This document shows positions 44,529 to 53,701 of a DNA stretch of 64,000 nt, piece after piece. The translations under genes and the position numbers were made by a program. Position 1 is the first letter of the stretch. Each line of letters starts with the position of its first letter. The DNA is from an uncultured Serinicoccus sp. (GTDB taxonomy: Bacteria; Actinomycetota; Actinomycetes; Actinomycetales; Dermatophilaceae): positions 186,001 through 250,000 of the forward strand of contig NZ_CANKYH010000006.1 in NCBI RefSeq assembly GCF_947487915.1, read 5' to 3'. The notes beneath the pieces are model-generated. The model ran no database searches, was not told where the DNA came from, and saw only the letters and a program-made list of their open reading frames with translations.

Positions 44529-47224
44529 TGACCTCCGCGCCGCCGCCGCAGCGCCCCTCCTCGGTGCCGGGCGGTGCGCGGGTGCGCTCCGCCGTCCGTG
44601 ACGCACGCTTCCACCTCACCCGGCAGGCGCGACGGGTGCTGCGCCGTCGGCTCGTGGCCGCGCGCGGCTCGGACAACGCCGTGCTGCAGCGCGCCTACGT
44701 GCTGGGCCGGCAGACCGCCCGCCGCACCCTCAACACGGTCACCGACCGCCAGATCGGCTGGGTGGCCACCCTCTGGTCGGCGCGCTGGCTCGACGGCACG
44801 ACCTACGAGATCACCGGGTGGGCCTACGAGCGTGGGTACGGCCACGAGCAGCACCCGCGCATCGAGGTCGAGCTGCGCCGGCGGGGCTCCTCGACGCCGG
44901 TCCGGGCCCAGGTGGAGCCGGTCACCGAGATGGAGATCAACGGCCTGGCCCGGCGCGCCGAGTTCGACTACGCCAACACCGCCTTCGTCGCCAGGTTCGA
45001 CCTCGCACCCCTCCTGGCCGACACGGACCCCCACCCCTGGCGGGTGCACGTGCGGGTCACGGGAGCGGACGGCAGATCCTCCTCCGGCACGCTGAAGGCG
45101 CGTCACCGCGCGGGGTCGGCCCGGGTCCTGGGCGTCCGCACCTTCCCCGGCGGGGTCCAGCTCGTCCCGCGCTGGGTCCGCCGCCGCGGGCTGTCCGTCG
45201 AGCGCCACCTCCCGGTCGCGACGGCCGGCGAGGTGGCGGTCGAGGGCCGTGAGGTGCGGGCCCGGGTCGAGCTGCGCGGAGGCCGCGTCGCCCGGGCGGA
45301 GCTGGTGTCGCGGGATGCCCGTCGCCCCCTGACGCTCGAGCCGGTGGACGGCGCACCGGCCATCGTCACGGTCCGCGCGCAGGTACCCGAGACGTGGACC
45401 ACGACGTGGCTGGAGAGCGACCTGCTGGGGTCGGACAGCGACGAGACCTCGACGCAGGGCGCCCAGGAGAACGGTGCGGACGGGGGCCTGGAGGAGGTCT
45501 CTGCGGAGCAGTCGGCCTCCACGGCCCCGGCGCCGCAGGGGGACGAGCACGAGGGCCAGCGTCGGGTCGCGCAGACGTACCGCCTGGTCGTCGTCGACGA
45601 GCAGGGCGTGGAGCACGTGGCGGCCACCCCGCTGGACCAGTCCGATCCCGTGCAGGACCCCCGCTCCGGGCTGCTGGCCTACTCCGGCGACGGTGGGAGC
45701 CTGCTCGTCGGGGAGACCGGCTCCCAGCTGGTGGTCACCGACGCGACCCTGGATCCCGGCCCCGGCCCCCGCCTGCAGTTCCACGGGACCTGGGGCGGGC
45801 CGGCGGACCAGCTGTCGCTCAGCCTGGTCGGTCGACGGCAGACGCTGGCCGCGCACCTGGATCTTCGGCCCGACGGCACCTGGTCGGCGTGGGCCGACCT
45901 CCGGCAGAGCCAGTGGGGCGGACCGGCGCAGCTGCCCCGCACGGGCAGCTACGTGCTGCGGGCCGTGGACCCCACCGGGCGGACGGTGCGGGTCATGACG
46001 GCACCGTCCCTGGTCGCTCGGACCCCCGAGAAGCTGGCCCTCACCGAGGCCCGCCTGCGCTGGGAGACCGGTCGCGGCCGGTCGTTGCGGCTACGGGTGG
46101 GGCTGACCCGCGGTCCCGAGGAGCTCGGCTCCTTCCACCAGCGGCGCATGGACGCGGCATACCTGCGCGGTCCCCACGAGCCGCAGCAGTCGGTCTACCT
46201 CGAGTCGTTCTACGGCCGGCTCGCCACCTGCAACCCGTTCGCGATCGACGCGGTGATCGCCCGGGAGCACCCGGACTGGGTGCGCTACTGGGGCGTCACC
46301 GACCTGTCGGTGCCCGTGCCCGAGGGCGCGGTCGCCGTGGTGGACGGCACGCAGGCGTGGTTCGACGCGCGGGCGAGGTCGCGCCACGTCGTCGTCAACG
46401 ACTGGCTGCGCAGCCGCTTCGTCCCGCAGCCGTTCCAGACCGTCCTGCAGACCTGGCACGGCTCGATGTTCAAGCGCATCGGCCTCGACCGACCGACCGC
46501 GGGCGCCTCCACCCGCGCCGCGCTCCTGGTCGAGCGGGACAAGTGGGACGTCCTGCTCAGCCAGAACCACCACAGCACGCAGATCTTCCGCAGCGCCTAC
46601 GCCTGGGAGGGCACCTTCTACGAGGAGGGCTACCCGCGCAACGACGCCCTGGTGGACGGGTCGGGCGAGCACGTCCGCGAGCGGCTCGGCATCCGCCCGG
46701 ACCAGAAGGCGGTCCTCTACGCACCGACCTGGCGGGACAACGCCGCCGGGATGGTGCTCTTCCTCGACCTGGAGCGGCTCACCGCCCGACTCGGCGACGA
46801 CTACGTCGTGCTGCTGCGCGGCCACTCCCGCACCGTCGGGCACGGTCGCAGCGTGGAGCTGCCCGGCGTCATCGACGTCACCACCTACCCCAGCATCACC
46901 GAGCTCTTCCTGGCGGCCGACGCGATGATCACCGACTACTCCTCCGTGATGTTCGACTTCTCGGTCACCCGCCGGCCGATGATCTTCTACGTCCCCGACC
47001 TCGACGAGTACCGCGACGACGTGCGCGGGGTCTACTTCGACCTGGCCGAGCAGGCCCCCGGCCCGGTGGTGAGCACCCAGGAGGCGGTGGTCGACGCGAT
47101 CCGGGCGATGGGCGACACCGACCGCTACGCCCGGCGCTACGACGACTGGGTCGAGCGGTTCAACCACCTCGACGACGGGCACAGTGCCGAGCGGGTCGTG
47201 CGTCGTCTCTTCGCCGAGGGCTGA
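44528..47224 (+). CDS. CDP-glycerol:poly(glycerophosphate) glycerophosphotransferase-like (TagF/TarF family)
   Basis: An 898-residue protein. The C-terminal half (about 530-898) is the Glyphos_transf domain. It shows LQTWHGSMFKRIGLDR (near 640) with the catalytic His, SQNHHSTQIFRSAY, EEGYPRNDAL, and LYAPTWRDN. LLRGHSRTVG and the nucleotide site AADAMITDYSSVMFDF follow. The N-terminal half (about 60-500) is beta-rich and Arg-rich with no catalytic motif I recognise, possibly for acceptor or membrane binding. It should polymerise or prime a polyol-phosphate chain from the CDP-alcohol made by the upstream fusion enzyme. It is the last gene of the surface locus on this strand. Confidence 0.88.
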   Translation: MTSAPPPQRPSSVPGGARVRSAVRDARFHLTRQARRVLRRRLVAARGSDNAVLQRAYVLGRQTARRTLNTVTDRQIGWVATLWSARWLDGTTYEITGWAYERGYGHEQHPRIEVELRRRGSSTPVRAQVEPVTEMEINGLARRAEFDYANTAFVARFDLAPLLADTDPHPWRVHVRVTGADGRSSSGTLKARHRAGSARVLGVRTFPGGVQLVPRWVRRRGLSVERHLPVATAGEVAVEGREVRARVELRGGRVARAELVSRDARRPLTLEPVDGAPAIVTVRAQVPETWTTTWLESDLLGSDSDETSTQGAQENGADGGLEEVSAEQSASTAPAPQGDEHEGQRRVAQTYRLVVVDEQGVEHVAATPLDQSDPVQDPRSGLLAYSGDGGSLLVGETGSQLVVTDATLDPGPGPRLQFHGTWGGPADQLSLSLVGRRQTLAAHLDLRPDGTWSAWADLRQSQWGGPAQLPRTGSYVLRAVDPTGRTVRVMTAPSLVARTPEKLALTEARLRWETGRGRSLRLRVGLTRGPEELGSFHQRRMDAAYLRGPHEPQQSVYLESFYGRLATCNPFAIDAVIAREHPDWVRYWGVTDLSVPVPEGAVAVVDGTQAWFDARARSRHVVVNDWLRSRFVPQPFQTVLQTWHGSMFKRIGLDRPTAGASTRAALLVERDKWDVLLSQNHHSTQIFRSAYAWEGTFYEEGYPRNDALVDGSGEHVRERLGIRPDQKAVLYAPTWRDNAAGMVLFLDLERLTARLGDDYVVLLRGHSRTVGHGRSVELPGVIDVTTYPSITELFLAADAMITDYSSVMFDFSVTRRPMIFYVPDLDEYRDDVRGVYFDLAEQAPGPVVSTQEAVVDAIRAMGDTDRYARRYDDWVERFNHLDDGHSAERVVRRLFAEG

Positions 47225-47233
47225 CGGCCCGCC

Positions 47234-47557
47234 TCAGAGCAGCGCCGCGAGCGCCCCCACGAGCGAGCGGGGACGTCGGGCCGGTCGCCGGACCGTGCTG
47301 CGGCCACCGGCCCGCGCCGCACACCGGTCGGGACGCGGCTGTGCGGCCGGGCGCCAGGCGAGGTCGTCCACCGCCGCGGCGACCGCCTCCTCGCCCGCCG
47401 TCTCGGGCAGGACGGCCTCCGTGAGCCCCGGCTGCGGCAGCGGCGTCCCCCCGGCGACCAGCAGGAGGCAGGGCAGTGACCGCTGGGCGCACCACGCACG
47501 GTCCTCCTCCTGCGCGGGCCAGCGGACGACCCGCACGGGAACCCACCCAGTGGTCAT
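47234..47557 (-). CDS. small protein resembling the N-terminal half of an actinobacterial wHTH regulator
   Basis: A 107-residue frame with a GAAGGAA ribosome site before its ATG. The segment VPVRVVRWPAQEEDRAWCAQ and then LPCLLLVAGGTPLPQP resembles the degenerate receiver-like N-terminus of actinobacterial winged-helix regulators. The expected DNA-binding domain is absent; the protein instead ends in a basic, Arg/Ala-rich tail. It may be a truncated remnant or a stand-alone domain. Codon use is less biased than in neighbours, so I am only moderately sure it is coding. Confidence 0.5.
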   Translation of the reverse strand: MTTGWVPVRVVRWPAQEEDRAWCAQRSLPCLLLVAGGTPLPQPGLTEAVLPETAGEEAVAAAVDDLAWRPAAQPRPDRCAARAGGRSTVRRPARRPRSLVGALAALL

Positions 47558-47706
47558 GACCGTTCCTTCCGTCTCGACGTGCCGACACGGTCAGTCTGCC
47601 CCGGCCGAGAAGGCCCCGGGCGCCAGATCGGCCCGGATCGGCAAGGGTTCACGGCACGTTCACGCACCCGTCCCCGGCCGGTCGCGCGGGCGTCCCCGCA
47701 CACGCC

Positions 47707-47737
47707 GACGGGCCGCCCCCGGAGGGAGCGGCCCGTC
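47707..47737 (-). terminator. hairpin terminator after the lipoprotein gene
   Basis: GACGGGCCGC and GCGGCCCGTC (10 bp) enclose an 11-nt loop, 19 nt past the lipoprotein stop. The rest of 47558-47755 shows nothing else recognisable. Confidence 0.65.
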
Positions 47738-47755
47738 GTGCGGAGCGGGGTGGGG

Positions 47756-48652
47756 TCAGCCGTCGCTGCCGGGCGTGGTGCCGAGGTCGCCCATGTCCAT
47801 GACCTGGTCGGCGGGGGGAGCCTCGATCTCCTGCGGCTCGCCCCAGTTGTCCATCATCATCTCCGCGGTCATCCCCTCGAGCTCGAAGCTCAGCTGCCGC
47901 ATGAGGTTGTCGTCGTCCAGCCAGACGTCGTAGGTCACCGGCTCGTCGCCCACGGCCTGGGTCATCGCCGCCGCGTCCTCGCCACCGGCCTCGGCGATCG
48001 CCTGCGGGTCGACGGTGACCTGGTAGTGGCCCATCTCGGTGCCGTCGACATCCTCGTCTCCCAGGAAGACGACCTGCTCGGCACCTTCCTCCCACGCCTC
48101 CCACTGGGTGGAGACGTCGATGTCCTCCATCGCCGCGGCCTGGCCGAGGACGTCCTCGCCGGCCTGCATGTACATCCCCTCCGGGGTGACCCCGGGCATG
48201 GCGAGGTAGAGCTGGCCGTCGGTGGTGATCATCTCCAGCTCCCCCATCTCCGGCATCGTCATCATCATCTGCATGGCGGCCTCGTCACCGCTGAGGTCCA
48301 CCGCGCCGTCCGCCTGGATGCTCTGACCGTCCGCCTGCATGTCCATGGTGAGCGTGTAGCTCGACAGGGTCTCCTCGCCCGGCTCCTGCAGCATCGCCAG
48401 GAACTCCTCGACCGGGATCTCCTCGCCCTCGGCGGCCTCGCCACCGGAGTCCTCCTCCTCGGACGCCTCCGTGGTCTCCTCGGCGGCGTCGCCCTCGGTC
48501 CCCTCCTCGTCGGCCGGCGTGCTCTCGCCCTGCTCGGTCGCGGCCTCGGTCGGGTCCGCGCCCTCCTCGGAGCCCCCGCTGCACCCGGTGAGCCCGAGGC
48601 CCAGGATCCCTGCGCTGACGACCGCGCCGAGGCGCATCCTCGTGGTGCTCAT
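47756..48652 (-). CDS. acidic, methionine-rich lipoprotein
   Basis: A 298-residue lipoprotein. The signal peptide (residues 1-22) ends in the lipobox LGLTGC; a Glu/Ser/Thr-rich linker (about 25-75) follows. A folded domain has the layout of LppX/LprG-like or DUF6612 lipoproteins: FLAMLQEPGEETLSSYTLTM, DGQSIQADGAVDLSGDE, TTDGQLYLAMPG and a final YDVWLDDDNLMRQLSFEL. Those proteins bind lipids in a beta-sheet pocket. The many Met residues around AAMQMMMTMPEM are unusual. The ATG at 48652 places the signal sequence correctly. It is divergent from oleA, so transport of a hydrophobic product is conceivable but unproven. Confidence 0.8.
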   Translation of the reverse strand: MSTTRMRLGAVVSAGILGLGLTGCSGGSEEGADPTEAATEQGESTPADEEGTEGDAAEETTEASEEEDSGGEAAEGEEIPVEEFLAMLQEPGEETLSSYTLTMDMQADGQSIQADGAVDLSGDEAAMQMMMTMPEMGELEMITTDGQLYLAMPGVTPEGMYMQAGEDVLGQAAAMEDIDVSTQWEAWEEGAEQVVFLGDEDVDGTEMGHYQVTVDPQAIAEAGGEDAAAMTQAVGDEPVTYDVWLDDDNLMRQLSFELEGMTAEMMMDNWGEPQEIEAPPADQVMDMGDLGTTPGSDG

Positions 48653-48804
48653 GTGTCCATGCCCTTCCCTGGGGTGCCGGCCCGACGGCCGCCGTGGTGG
48701 AACCATCGTGGCACAACGCACCTGTCGGTTCTGCCCAGCCTGCGGTGCTGTGGTCGAATGGGACGTCTGACACCTTCCCTCCAGCAGAACGCAGGAACCA
48801 CCAC

Positions 48805-49827
48805 GTGACCGGCAACGCCACCTTCCGGCACCGCGACACCGCCGTGCTGTCCGTCACCGCTGTCGACGCCCCGGTCGTCAAGACCTCGGCCGAGTTCGAC
48901 GAGGTGATCGGTGACTCCTACACCCGCAACGGGCTGCGCCCGGGCATGCTGGCCAAGCTCGCCGGCATCTCCGAACGACGGTGGTGGCGCGAGGATCAGA
49001 CCTTCGTCGACGGCGCCGTGCAGGCCGCCCAGGACGCGCTCGCCGAGGCGGGGGTCGACGCCGGTCGGGTCGGGCTGCTCATCAACACCTCGGTCAGCCG
49101 GGAGCACCTCGAGCCCTCGATCGCGGTGTCGATCCACCAGGCGCTCGGGCTCCCGACGGCCTGCCTGAACTTCGACCTCACCAACGCCTGCCTCGGCTTC
49201 GTCAACGGTATGCAGCTCGCTGCCACGATGATCGACGCCGGCCAGATCGACTACGCCCTCGTCGTGTGCGGCGAGGGCTCGCGCACCCCGCAGGAGCGCA
49301 CCCTGGAGCGGCTCTCCGGGGAGGACGCCACGGCGCAGGACATCGTCAGCCAGTTCGCCACCCTCACGCTGGGCTCGGGCGCGGCCGCGATGCTGCTCGG
49401 CCGGGCCAGCGAGCATCCCGAGGGTCACCGCGTGGTCGGCGGCGTGACCCGGGCGGCCACCGAGCACCACGAGCTGTGCATCGGGGACTTCACCGAGATG
49501 CGGACCGACGCCCAGGGGCTGCTCGTCGCCGGTATGGGGTTGGCCAAGCAGCTGTGGGCGGATGCCGCGCACGATTTCGACTGGAGCGACATGGACCGTT
49601 ACATCGTCCACCAGGTCTCCCAGGTGCACACGAGCAAGACGGCGGAGTCGCTGGGGCTGGACCAGTCGCGCATCCCGCTGACCTTCCCGACCTACGGCAA
49701 CGTCGGCCCGGCCGCGGTGGCGATCACCCTCGCGAAGGAGACCGGGACGCTGGAGCGCGGCGACCGCGTCCTGATGATGGGCATCGGCTCCGGGCTCAAC
49801 ATGACCTGTCTCGAGCTCGACTGGTGA
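48805..49827 (+). CDS. oleA: OleA, acyl-CoA head-to-head condensation thiolase
   Basis: A 340-residue thiolase-fold enzyme of the OleA/FabH group that joins two fatty acyl-CoAs into a long-chain beta-keto acid. The catalytic Cys129 is in LTNACLGFVNGMQL, His269 in YIVHQVSQVH and Asn299 in TYGNVGPAAVA. NTSVSREHLEPSIA near residue 93 carries the Glu typical of OleA rather than FabH. The downstream oleB-oleC fusion and oleD confirm the assignment. The GTG at 48805 is taken as start; frame before it lacks family similarity. The 152-nt upstream gap is a divergent promoter region without a clear consensus. Confidence 0.93.
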   Translation: MTGNATFRHRDTAVLSVTAVDAPVVKTSAEFDEVIGDSYTRNGLRPGMLAKLAGISERRWWREDQTFVDGAVQAAQDALAEAGVDAGRVGLLINTSVSREHLEPSIAVSIHQALGLPTACLNFDLTNACLGFVNGMQLAATMIDAGQIDYALVVCGEGSRTPQERTLERLSGEDATAQDIVSQFATLTLGSGAAAMLLGRASEHPEGHRVVGGVTRAATEHHELCIGDFTEMRTDAQGLLVAGMGLAKQLWADAAHDFDWSDMDRYIVHQVSQVHTSKTAESLGLDQSRIPLTFPTYGNVGPAAVAITLAKETGTLERGDRVLMMGIGSGLNMTCLELDW

Positions 49828-49843
49828 GCTGAGCGACACCGCT

Positions 49844-52567
49844 GTGCCCACCCCTGCCCCCACCCCCCGCCAGTCCGTCCACGACTCTGCGCGCCGGTCG
49901 GCGCACGAGGAGGTGGGACTGCCGCCGAGCACCTTCCCCGGCCTGGACCGCGGATGGTCCCGGGTGGTCCTCGCGGCCGACGCCGGCGGGCTGACCCGTC
50001 GCTGGCACCTGCTCGACAACGGCCCTGCGCTGGAGGCGGCCGGCGTCCCGGTGCGCGGCACCGTGCTCGCGGTGCACGGCAACCCCACCTGGGCCTACCT
50101 CTGGCGCCGTGTGCTGGAGCAGGCGCCACCCGGGTGGCGGGTGGTGGCGGTCGACCAGCTCGGGATGGGCTGGTCCGAGCGCCCGGGACGACCGCGGACG
50201 CTGGCCCAGCGGGTGGACGACCTCGCGGGCCTCACCGACGCCCTCGGGCTCGAGGGGCCCGTCGTCGCCCTCGCGCACGACTGGGGCGGCCCGGTCGCCC
50301 TGGGCTGGGCGCTGGCGCACCCCGAGCTGGTGGCGGGGGTGGTCCTCACCAACACCGCCGTCCACCAGCCGGTCGAGCACGCCGCGCCGTCGGTCATCCG
50401 GCTCGCCCGGGCCCCCGTGCTGCTCGCGCAGGTGTGCCGGACCACGCCGGCCTTCGTGCGGGCGACCACCGCTCTCTCCCGGCCCTCGCTGCCCCGCGGG
50501 GTCCGCGACGCCTTCGCCGCGCCCTACGCGAGCGCGCACCGCAGGGACGCCGTCGCGGACTTCGTCCGCGACATCCCCTTCGAGGACGACCACCCGAGCC
50601 GGGCCACCCTCGACCAGATCGCCGACGGCGTCCGCGGGCTGGACGTGCCCGCGCTGCTCGTCTGGGGCCCCCGGGACCCGGTGTTCTCCCAGCGCTACCT
50701 GGAGGACCTGCTGGGCCGTCTCCCGCACGCCGACGTCCACGTCTGCCCCACCGCCTCCCACCTCGTGCTCGAGGACAGCCCCGAGGCGGTCGGGGTCGTC
50801 TGGGAGTGGGTGCAGCAGCACGTCTCGGGTGAACCGGCCGGGCCGGAGGGGCAGGGCGACCGCGCGTCGGCGGTGGAGCGCCGTCACCACGTGGCGACCG
50901 TGCCGGTGGCCGTGGACGTCAGCCGCCCGGACGAGACGGCGGTGGTGGAGCTCGGGGGTGCCCGGCCGCGGCGGGTGAGCTTCGGCGAGCTGGGCGGCCG
51001 GGTGGAGGCCCTCGCCCGCGGCCTCGCCGCCCGCGGCGTGCGGCCGGGTGACCGGGTGGCCGTGCTCGTCCCGCCCGGCATCGACCTGACCACGGTCGTG
51101 TATGCGGTGTGGCGCCTCGGCGCCGTCGTCGTCATCGCCGACGCCGGTCTCGGTCTCGGCCGGCTGGGTGCGGCACTGCGGGGAGCCGGCCCCCGGCACG
51201 TCATCGGGATCGCCCCGGCCCTGGCGCTCGCCGCGCTGACCCGGGTGCCCGGCCGGCGGATCCGGGTGGACCGCTCCGGGTCGACGCTGGCCGACCTGGC
51301 CGCCGAGGGGCTCGGCCACGACGCCCCGCTTCCGGAGGGCCTGGACGAGGACGCCGACGGAGCGGTGCTGTTCACCTCCGGCGCCACCGGACCGCCCAAG
51401 GGCGTGGTCTACACCCGGCGCGGCCTCGGCGCCCAGGTGGCGCTGCTGCGCGACACCTTCGGCTTCGGGCCCGGCGAGCGCTTCGTGGCCGCCTTCGCCC
51501 CCTTCGCGCTCTACGGCCCGGCGCTGGGCCTGACCAGCGCCGTGCCGGACATGGACGTGACGGCCCCGCACACCCTCACCGCCGACGGGCTCGCTCAGGC
51601 CGTCGAGGCGGTCGGGGCGACCATGGTCTTCGCCGCGCCCGCGGCGCTGCGCAACGTCGTCGCGACCGCCGGCTCGCTCACCACCCATCAGCACGAGGTG
51701 CTCGCCGGACCGCGGCTGGTGCTCTCCGCGGGCGCCCCGGTGCCGGCCTCCCTGCTGCACGAGGTGCGCGCCGTCCTCACCGGGGCACAGACGCAGACGC
51801 CCTACGGCATGACCGAGGCGCTGCCGGTGGCGACCCACGACCCGACCTCCCCGGGCGAGGGCTCGGGCCAGGGATCGGGCTCCGGCGGCGAGCAGCCCGG
51901 GGCCGGGGTCTGCGTCGGACACCCGGTGCCGGGCGTGGAGGTCGGCATCGCGGCCCTGGACCCCCTGGGGGTGCCGGCCGAGGACCTGCAGACCTCCCCC
52001 GGGGTGGTCGGGGAGATCGTGGTGCGGGGCCCGCACGTGAAGGACCGCTACGACCGACGCTGGGGCACGCAGCGGCGCAGCGCCCGCCCCGTGGGCTGGC
52101 ACCGGACCGGTGACGTGGGGCGGCTGGACGACCAGGGTCGGCTCTGGGTGGAGGGCCGGCTGGCGCACGTCGTCCCGACCGCCGACGGGCCGGTGACCCC
52201 CTACCCCGTCGAGGACCGGGTGCGGGGGCTGGAGGGGATCACCGACGTGGCGGTGGTGGGGGTCGGTCCGGTCGGGACCCAGCTCGTCGTCCTCGTGCTC
52301 GTGCCCACCCGGAGGGCCGGTGCCCTGGCACGCACCACCGGTGCCCCCCGAGGGGCTCACGCCCTGGCGGGACCGGACCTGGCTGCCCGGGCGCGCGCCG
52401 CGGCCGGGGTGCCGGTGGCGGCCGTGCTCGTCCGGGACTGGCTGCCGGTGGACGTCCGACATGCGAGCAAGGTGGACCGCACCGCGCTGGCGCACTGGGC
52501 CGAGGCCGTCCTGCACGGCTCCCGACAGCGGCGCCGCGGCGGGGCGCCCCGCACGAGGAGCCGCTGA
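49844..52567 (+). CDS. oleBC: OleBC fusion: beta-lactone decarboxylase plus beta-lactone synthetase
   Basis: A 907-residue bifunctional protein. The N-terminal alpha/beta-hydrolase (about 40-330) is of the haloalkane-dehalogenase type, with AVHGNPTWAYLW and the Asp nucleophile in ALAHDWGGPVALGW (residue 146); the catalytic His is in TASHLVLEDSPE. This is OleB, which decarboxylates cis-beta-lactones to olefins. The C-terminal AMP-dependent synthetase-like half (about 345-900) has FTSGATGPPKGVVYTRRG and TPYGMTEALPVA; this is OleC, which closes the beta-lactone. The fusion is known in Micrococcus-type actinobacteria. A Pro/Gly/Glu linker of about 20 residues joins them. It starts 16 nt after oleA and overlaps oleD. 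Confidence 0.93.
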   Translation: MPTPAPTPRQSVHDSARRSAHEEVGLPPSTFPGLDRGWSRVVLAADAGGLTRRWHLLDNGPALEAAGVPVRGTVLAVHGNPTWAYLWRRVLEQAPPGWRVVAVDQLGMGWSERPGRPRTLAQRVDDLAGLTDALGLEGPVVALAHDWGGPVALGWALAHPELVAGVVLTNTAVHQPVEHAAPSVIRLARAPVLLAQVCRTTPAFVRATTALSRPSLPRGVRDAFAAPYASAHRRDAVADFVRDIPFEDDHPSRATLDQIADGVRGLDVPALLVWGPRDPVFSQRYLEDLLGRLPHADVHVCPTASHLVLEDSPEAVGVVWEWVQQHVSGEPAGPEGQGDRASAVERRHHVATVPVAVDVSRPDETAVVELGGARPRRVSFGELGGRVEALARGLAARGVRPGDRVAVLVPPGIDLTTVVYAVWRLGAVVVIADAGLGLGRLGAALRGAGPRHVIGIAPALALAALTRVPGRRIRVDRSGSTLADLAAEGLGHDAPLPEGLDEDADGAVLFTSGATGPPKGVVYTRRGLGAQVALLRDTFGFGPGERFVAAFAPFALYGPALGLTSAVPDMDVTAPHTLTADGLAQAVEAVGATMVFAAPAALRNVVATAGSLTTHQHEVLAGPRLVLSAGAPVPASLLHEVRAVLTGAQTQTPYGMTEALPVATHDPTSPGEGSGQGSGSGGEQPGAGVCVGHPVPGVEVGIAALDPLGVPAEDLQTSPGVVGEIVVRGPHVKDRYDRRWGTQRRSARPVGWHRTGDVGRLDDQGRLWVEGRLAHVVPTADGPVTPYPVEDRVRGLEGITDVAVVGVGPVGTQLVVLVLVPTRRAGALARTTGAPRGAHALAGPDLAARARAAAGVPVAAVLVRDWLPVDVRHASKVDRTALAHWAEAVLHGSRQRRRGGAPRTRSR

Positions 52568-53538
52568 TGGCGGGCCGGGTGCTCGTCACCGGGGCGAGCG
52601 GCATGCTGGGCGGCGCCGTGGCCGACCTGCTGGCCGAACACGGCTGGGACGTGACGGTCATGCAGCGCCGACCGGCTGGTGGGCGACACCGCGAGCTGCT
52701 CGGGGACATCCGTGACGCCGACGCCGTGCGCCGGGCGGTGACCGGCCAGGACGCCGTGGTGCACCTGGCCGCGAAGGTCGACGTCGTCGGTCCTTGGCGC
52801 GACTTCGTGGACATCAACGTGCGCGGCACCCGCCGCGTGATCGAGGCCCTGCGGGCCCAGGGCGGCGGTCGGCTGGTGCAGGTGAGCTCGCCCTCGGTGG
52901 CCCACACCGGCCGATCCCTCGCCGGGGCCGGGGCCGGGCCGGCCACGCCGATGCGGGCGCGCGGTCACTACGCCCGCACCAAGGCCGCCGCCGAGCTGTT
53001 CGCGCTGGAGGCCGACTCCGCGGAGCTCAGGACCACGGCGGTCCGCCCGCACCTCGTGTGGGGACCCGGCGACACCCAGCTCGTCGGGCGCATCGCCGAG
53101 CGCGCGCGCCAGGGGCGGCTCGCGCTGGTCGGCGCCGGCACGGCGCTGGTGGACACCACCTACGTCGACAACGCCGCCACCGCGCTGGTCGCCGCCCTGG
53201 AGCGCATCGAGGTCGCCCACGGCCAGGCCCTCGTGGTGACCAACGGCGAGCCGCGGCCCATCGGCGAGCTGGTCGGCGACATCTGCCGGGCGGTGGGAGC
53301 CCCCGCCCCGCGCCTGCACCTGCCCGTCCCCCTCGCCTGGGGGCTCGGCGCCGCTGTCGAAGGGGCGACGGCGCTGTCCGAGCGGGTCCCCGGCGTGCCG
53401 ACCATCACCCAGCCGCCGATGACCCGCTTCCTCGCCGAGCAGCTGTCGACCGCGCACTGGTTCGACCAGCGGCATACCCGCGAGGTCCTCGACTGGCGGC
53501 CGGCCGTGACCATCGACGAGGGCCTCACCCGCCTCTGA
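52567..53538 (+). CDS. oleD: OleD, NAD(P)H-dependent 2-alkyl-3-ketoacid reductase (extended SDR)
   Basis: A 323-residue extended short-chain dehydrogenase. The cofactor loop GRVLVTGASGMLGGAVADLL is at the N-terminus and AVVHLAAKVDVVGPW lies near 60. The active-site pattern is a Ser in QVSSPSVAH with the Tyr-Lys pair in HYARTKAAAELFALE (near 137). DTTYVDNAATALV lies near 195. It reduces the OleA product to the beta-hydroxy acid used by OleC. The ATG overlaps the oleBC stop (TGATG). The order A-BC-D forms a complete olefin pathway in one operon. Confidence 0.92.
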   Translation: MAGRVLVTGASGMLGGAVADLLAEHGWDVTVMQRRPAGGRHRELLGDIRDADAVRRAVTGQDAVVHLAAKVDVVGPWRDFVDINVRGTRRVIEALRAQGGGRLVQVSSPSVAHTGRSLAGAGAGPATPMRARGHYARTKAAAELFALEADSAELRTTAVRPHLVWGPGDTQLVGRIAERARQGRLALVGAGTALVDTTYVDNAATALVAALERIEVAHGQALVVTNGEPRPIGELVGDICRAVGAPAPRLHLPVPLAWGLGAAVEGATALSERVPGVPTITQPPMTRFLAEQLSTAHWFDQRHTREVLDWRPAVTIDEGLTRL

Positions 53539-53701
53539 GCTGCGCGCGACTGCAGCGGTCATGTCGCCTCAGCGGCAGTTCTCACGGCACAACCGGTGCA
53601 CTCGCGCAGCTCCGCGAGCGGCACGGCCCCGACCTCTCCCCCGGCGGCGCCGCAGCGCTCACCTAGACTCACGGCATACCGCTCACGTCAAGGAGGACAC
53701 C

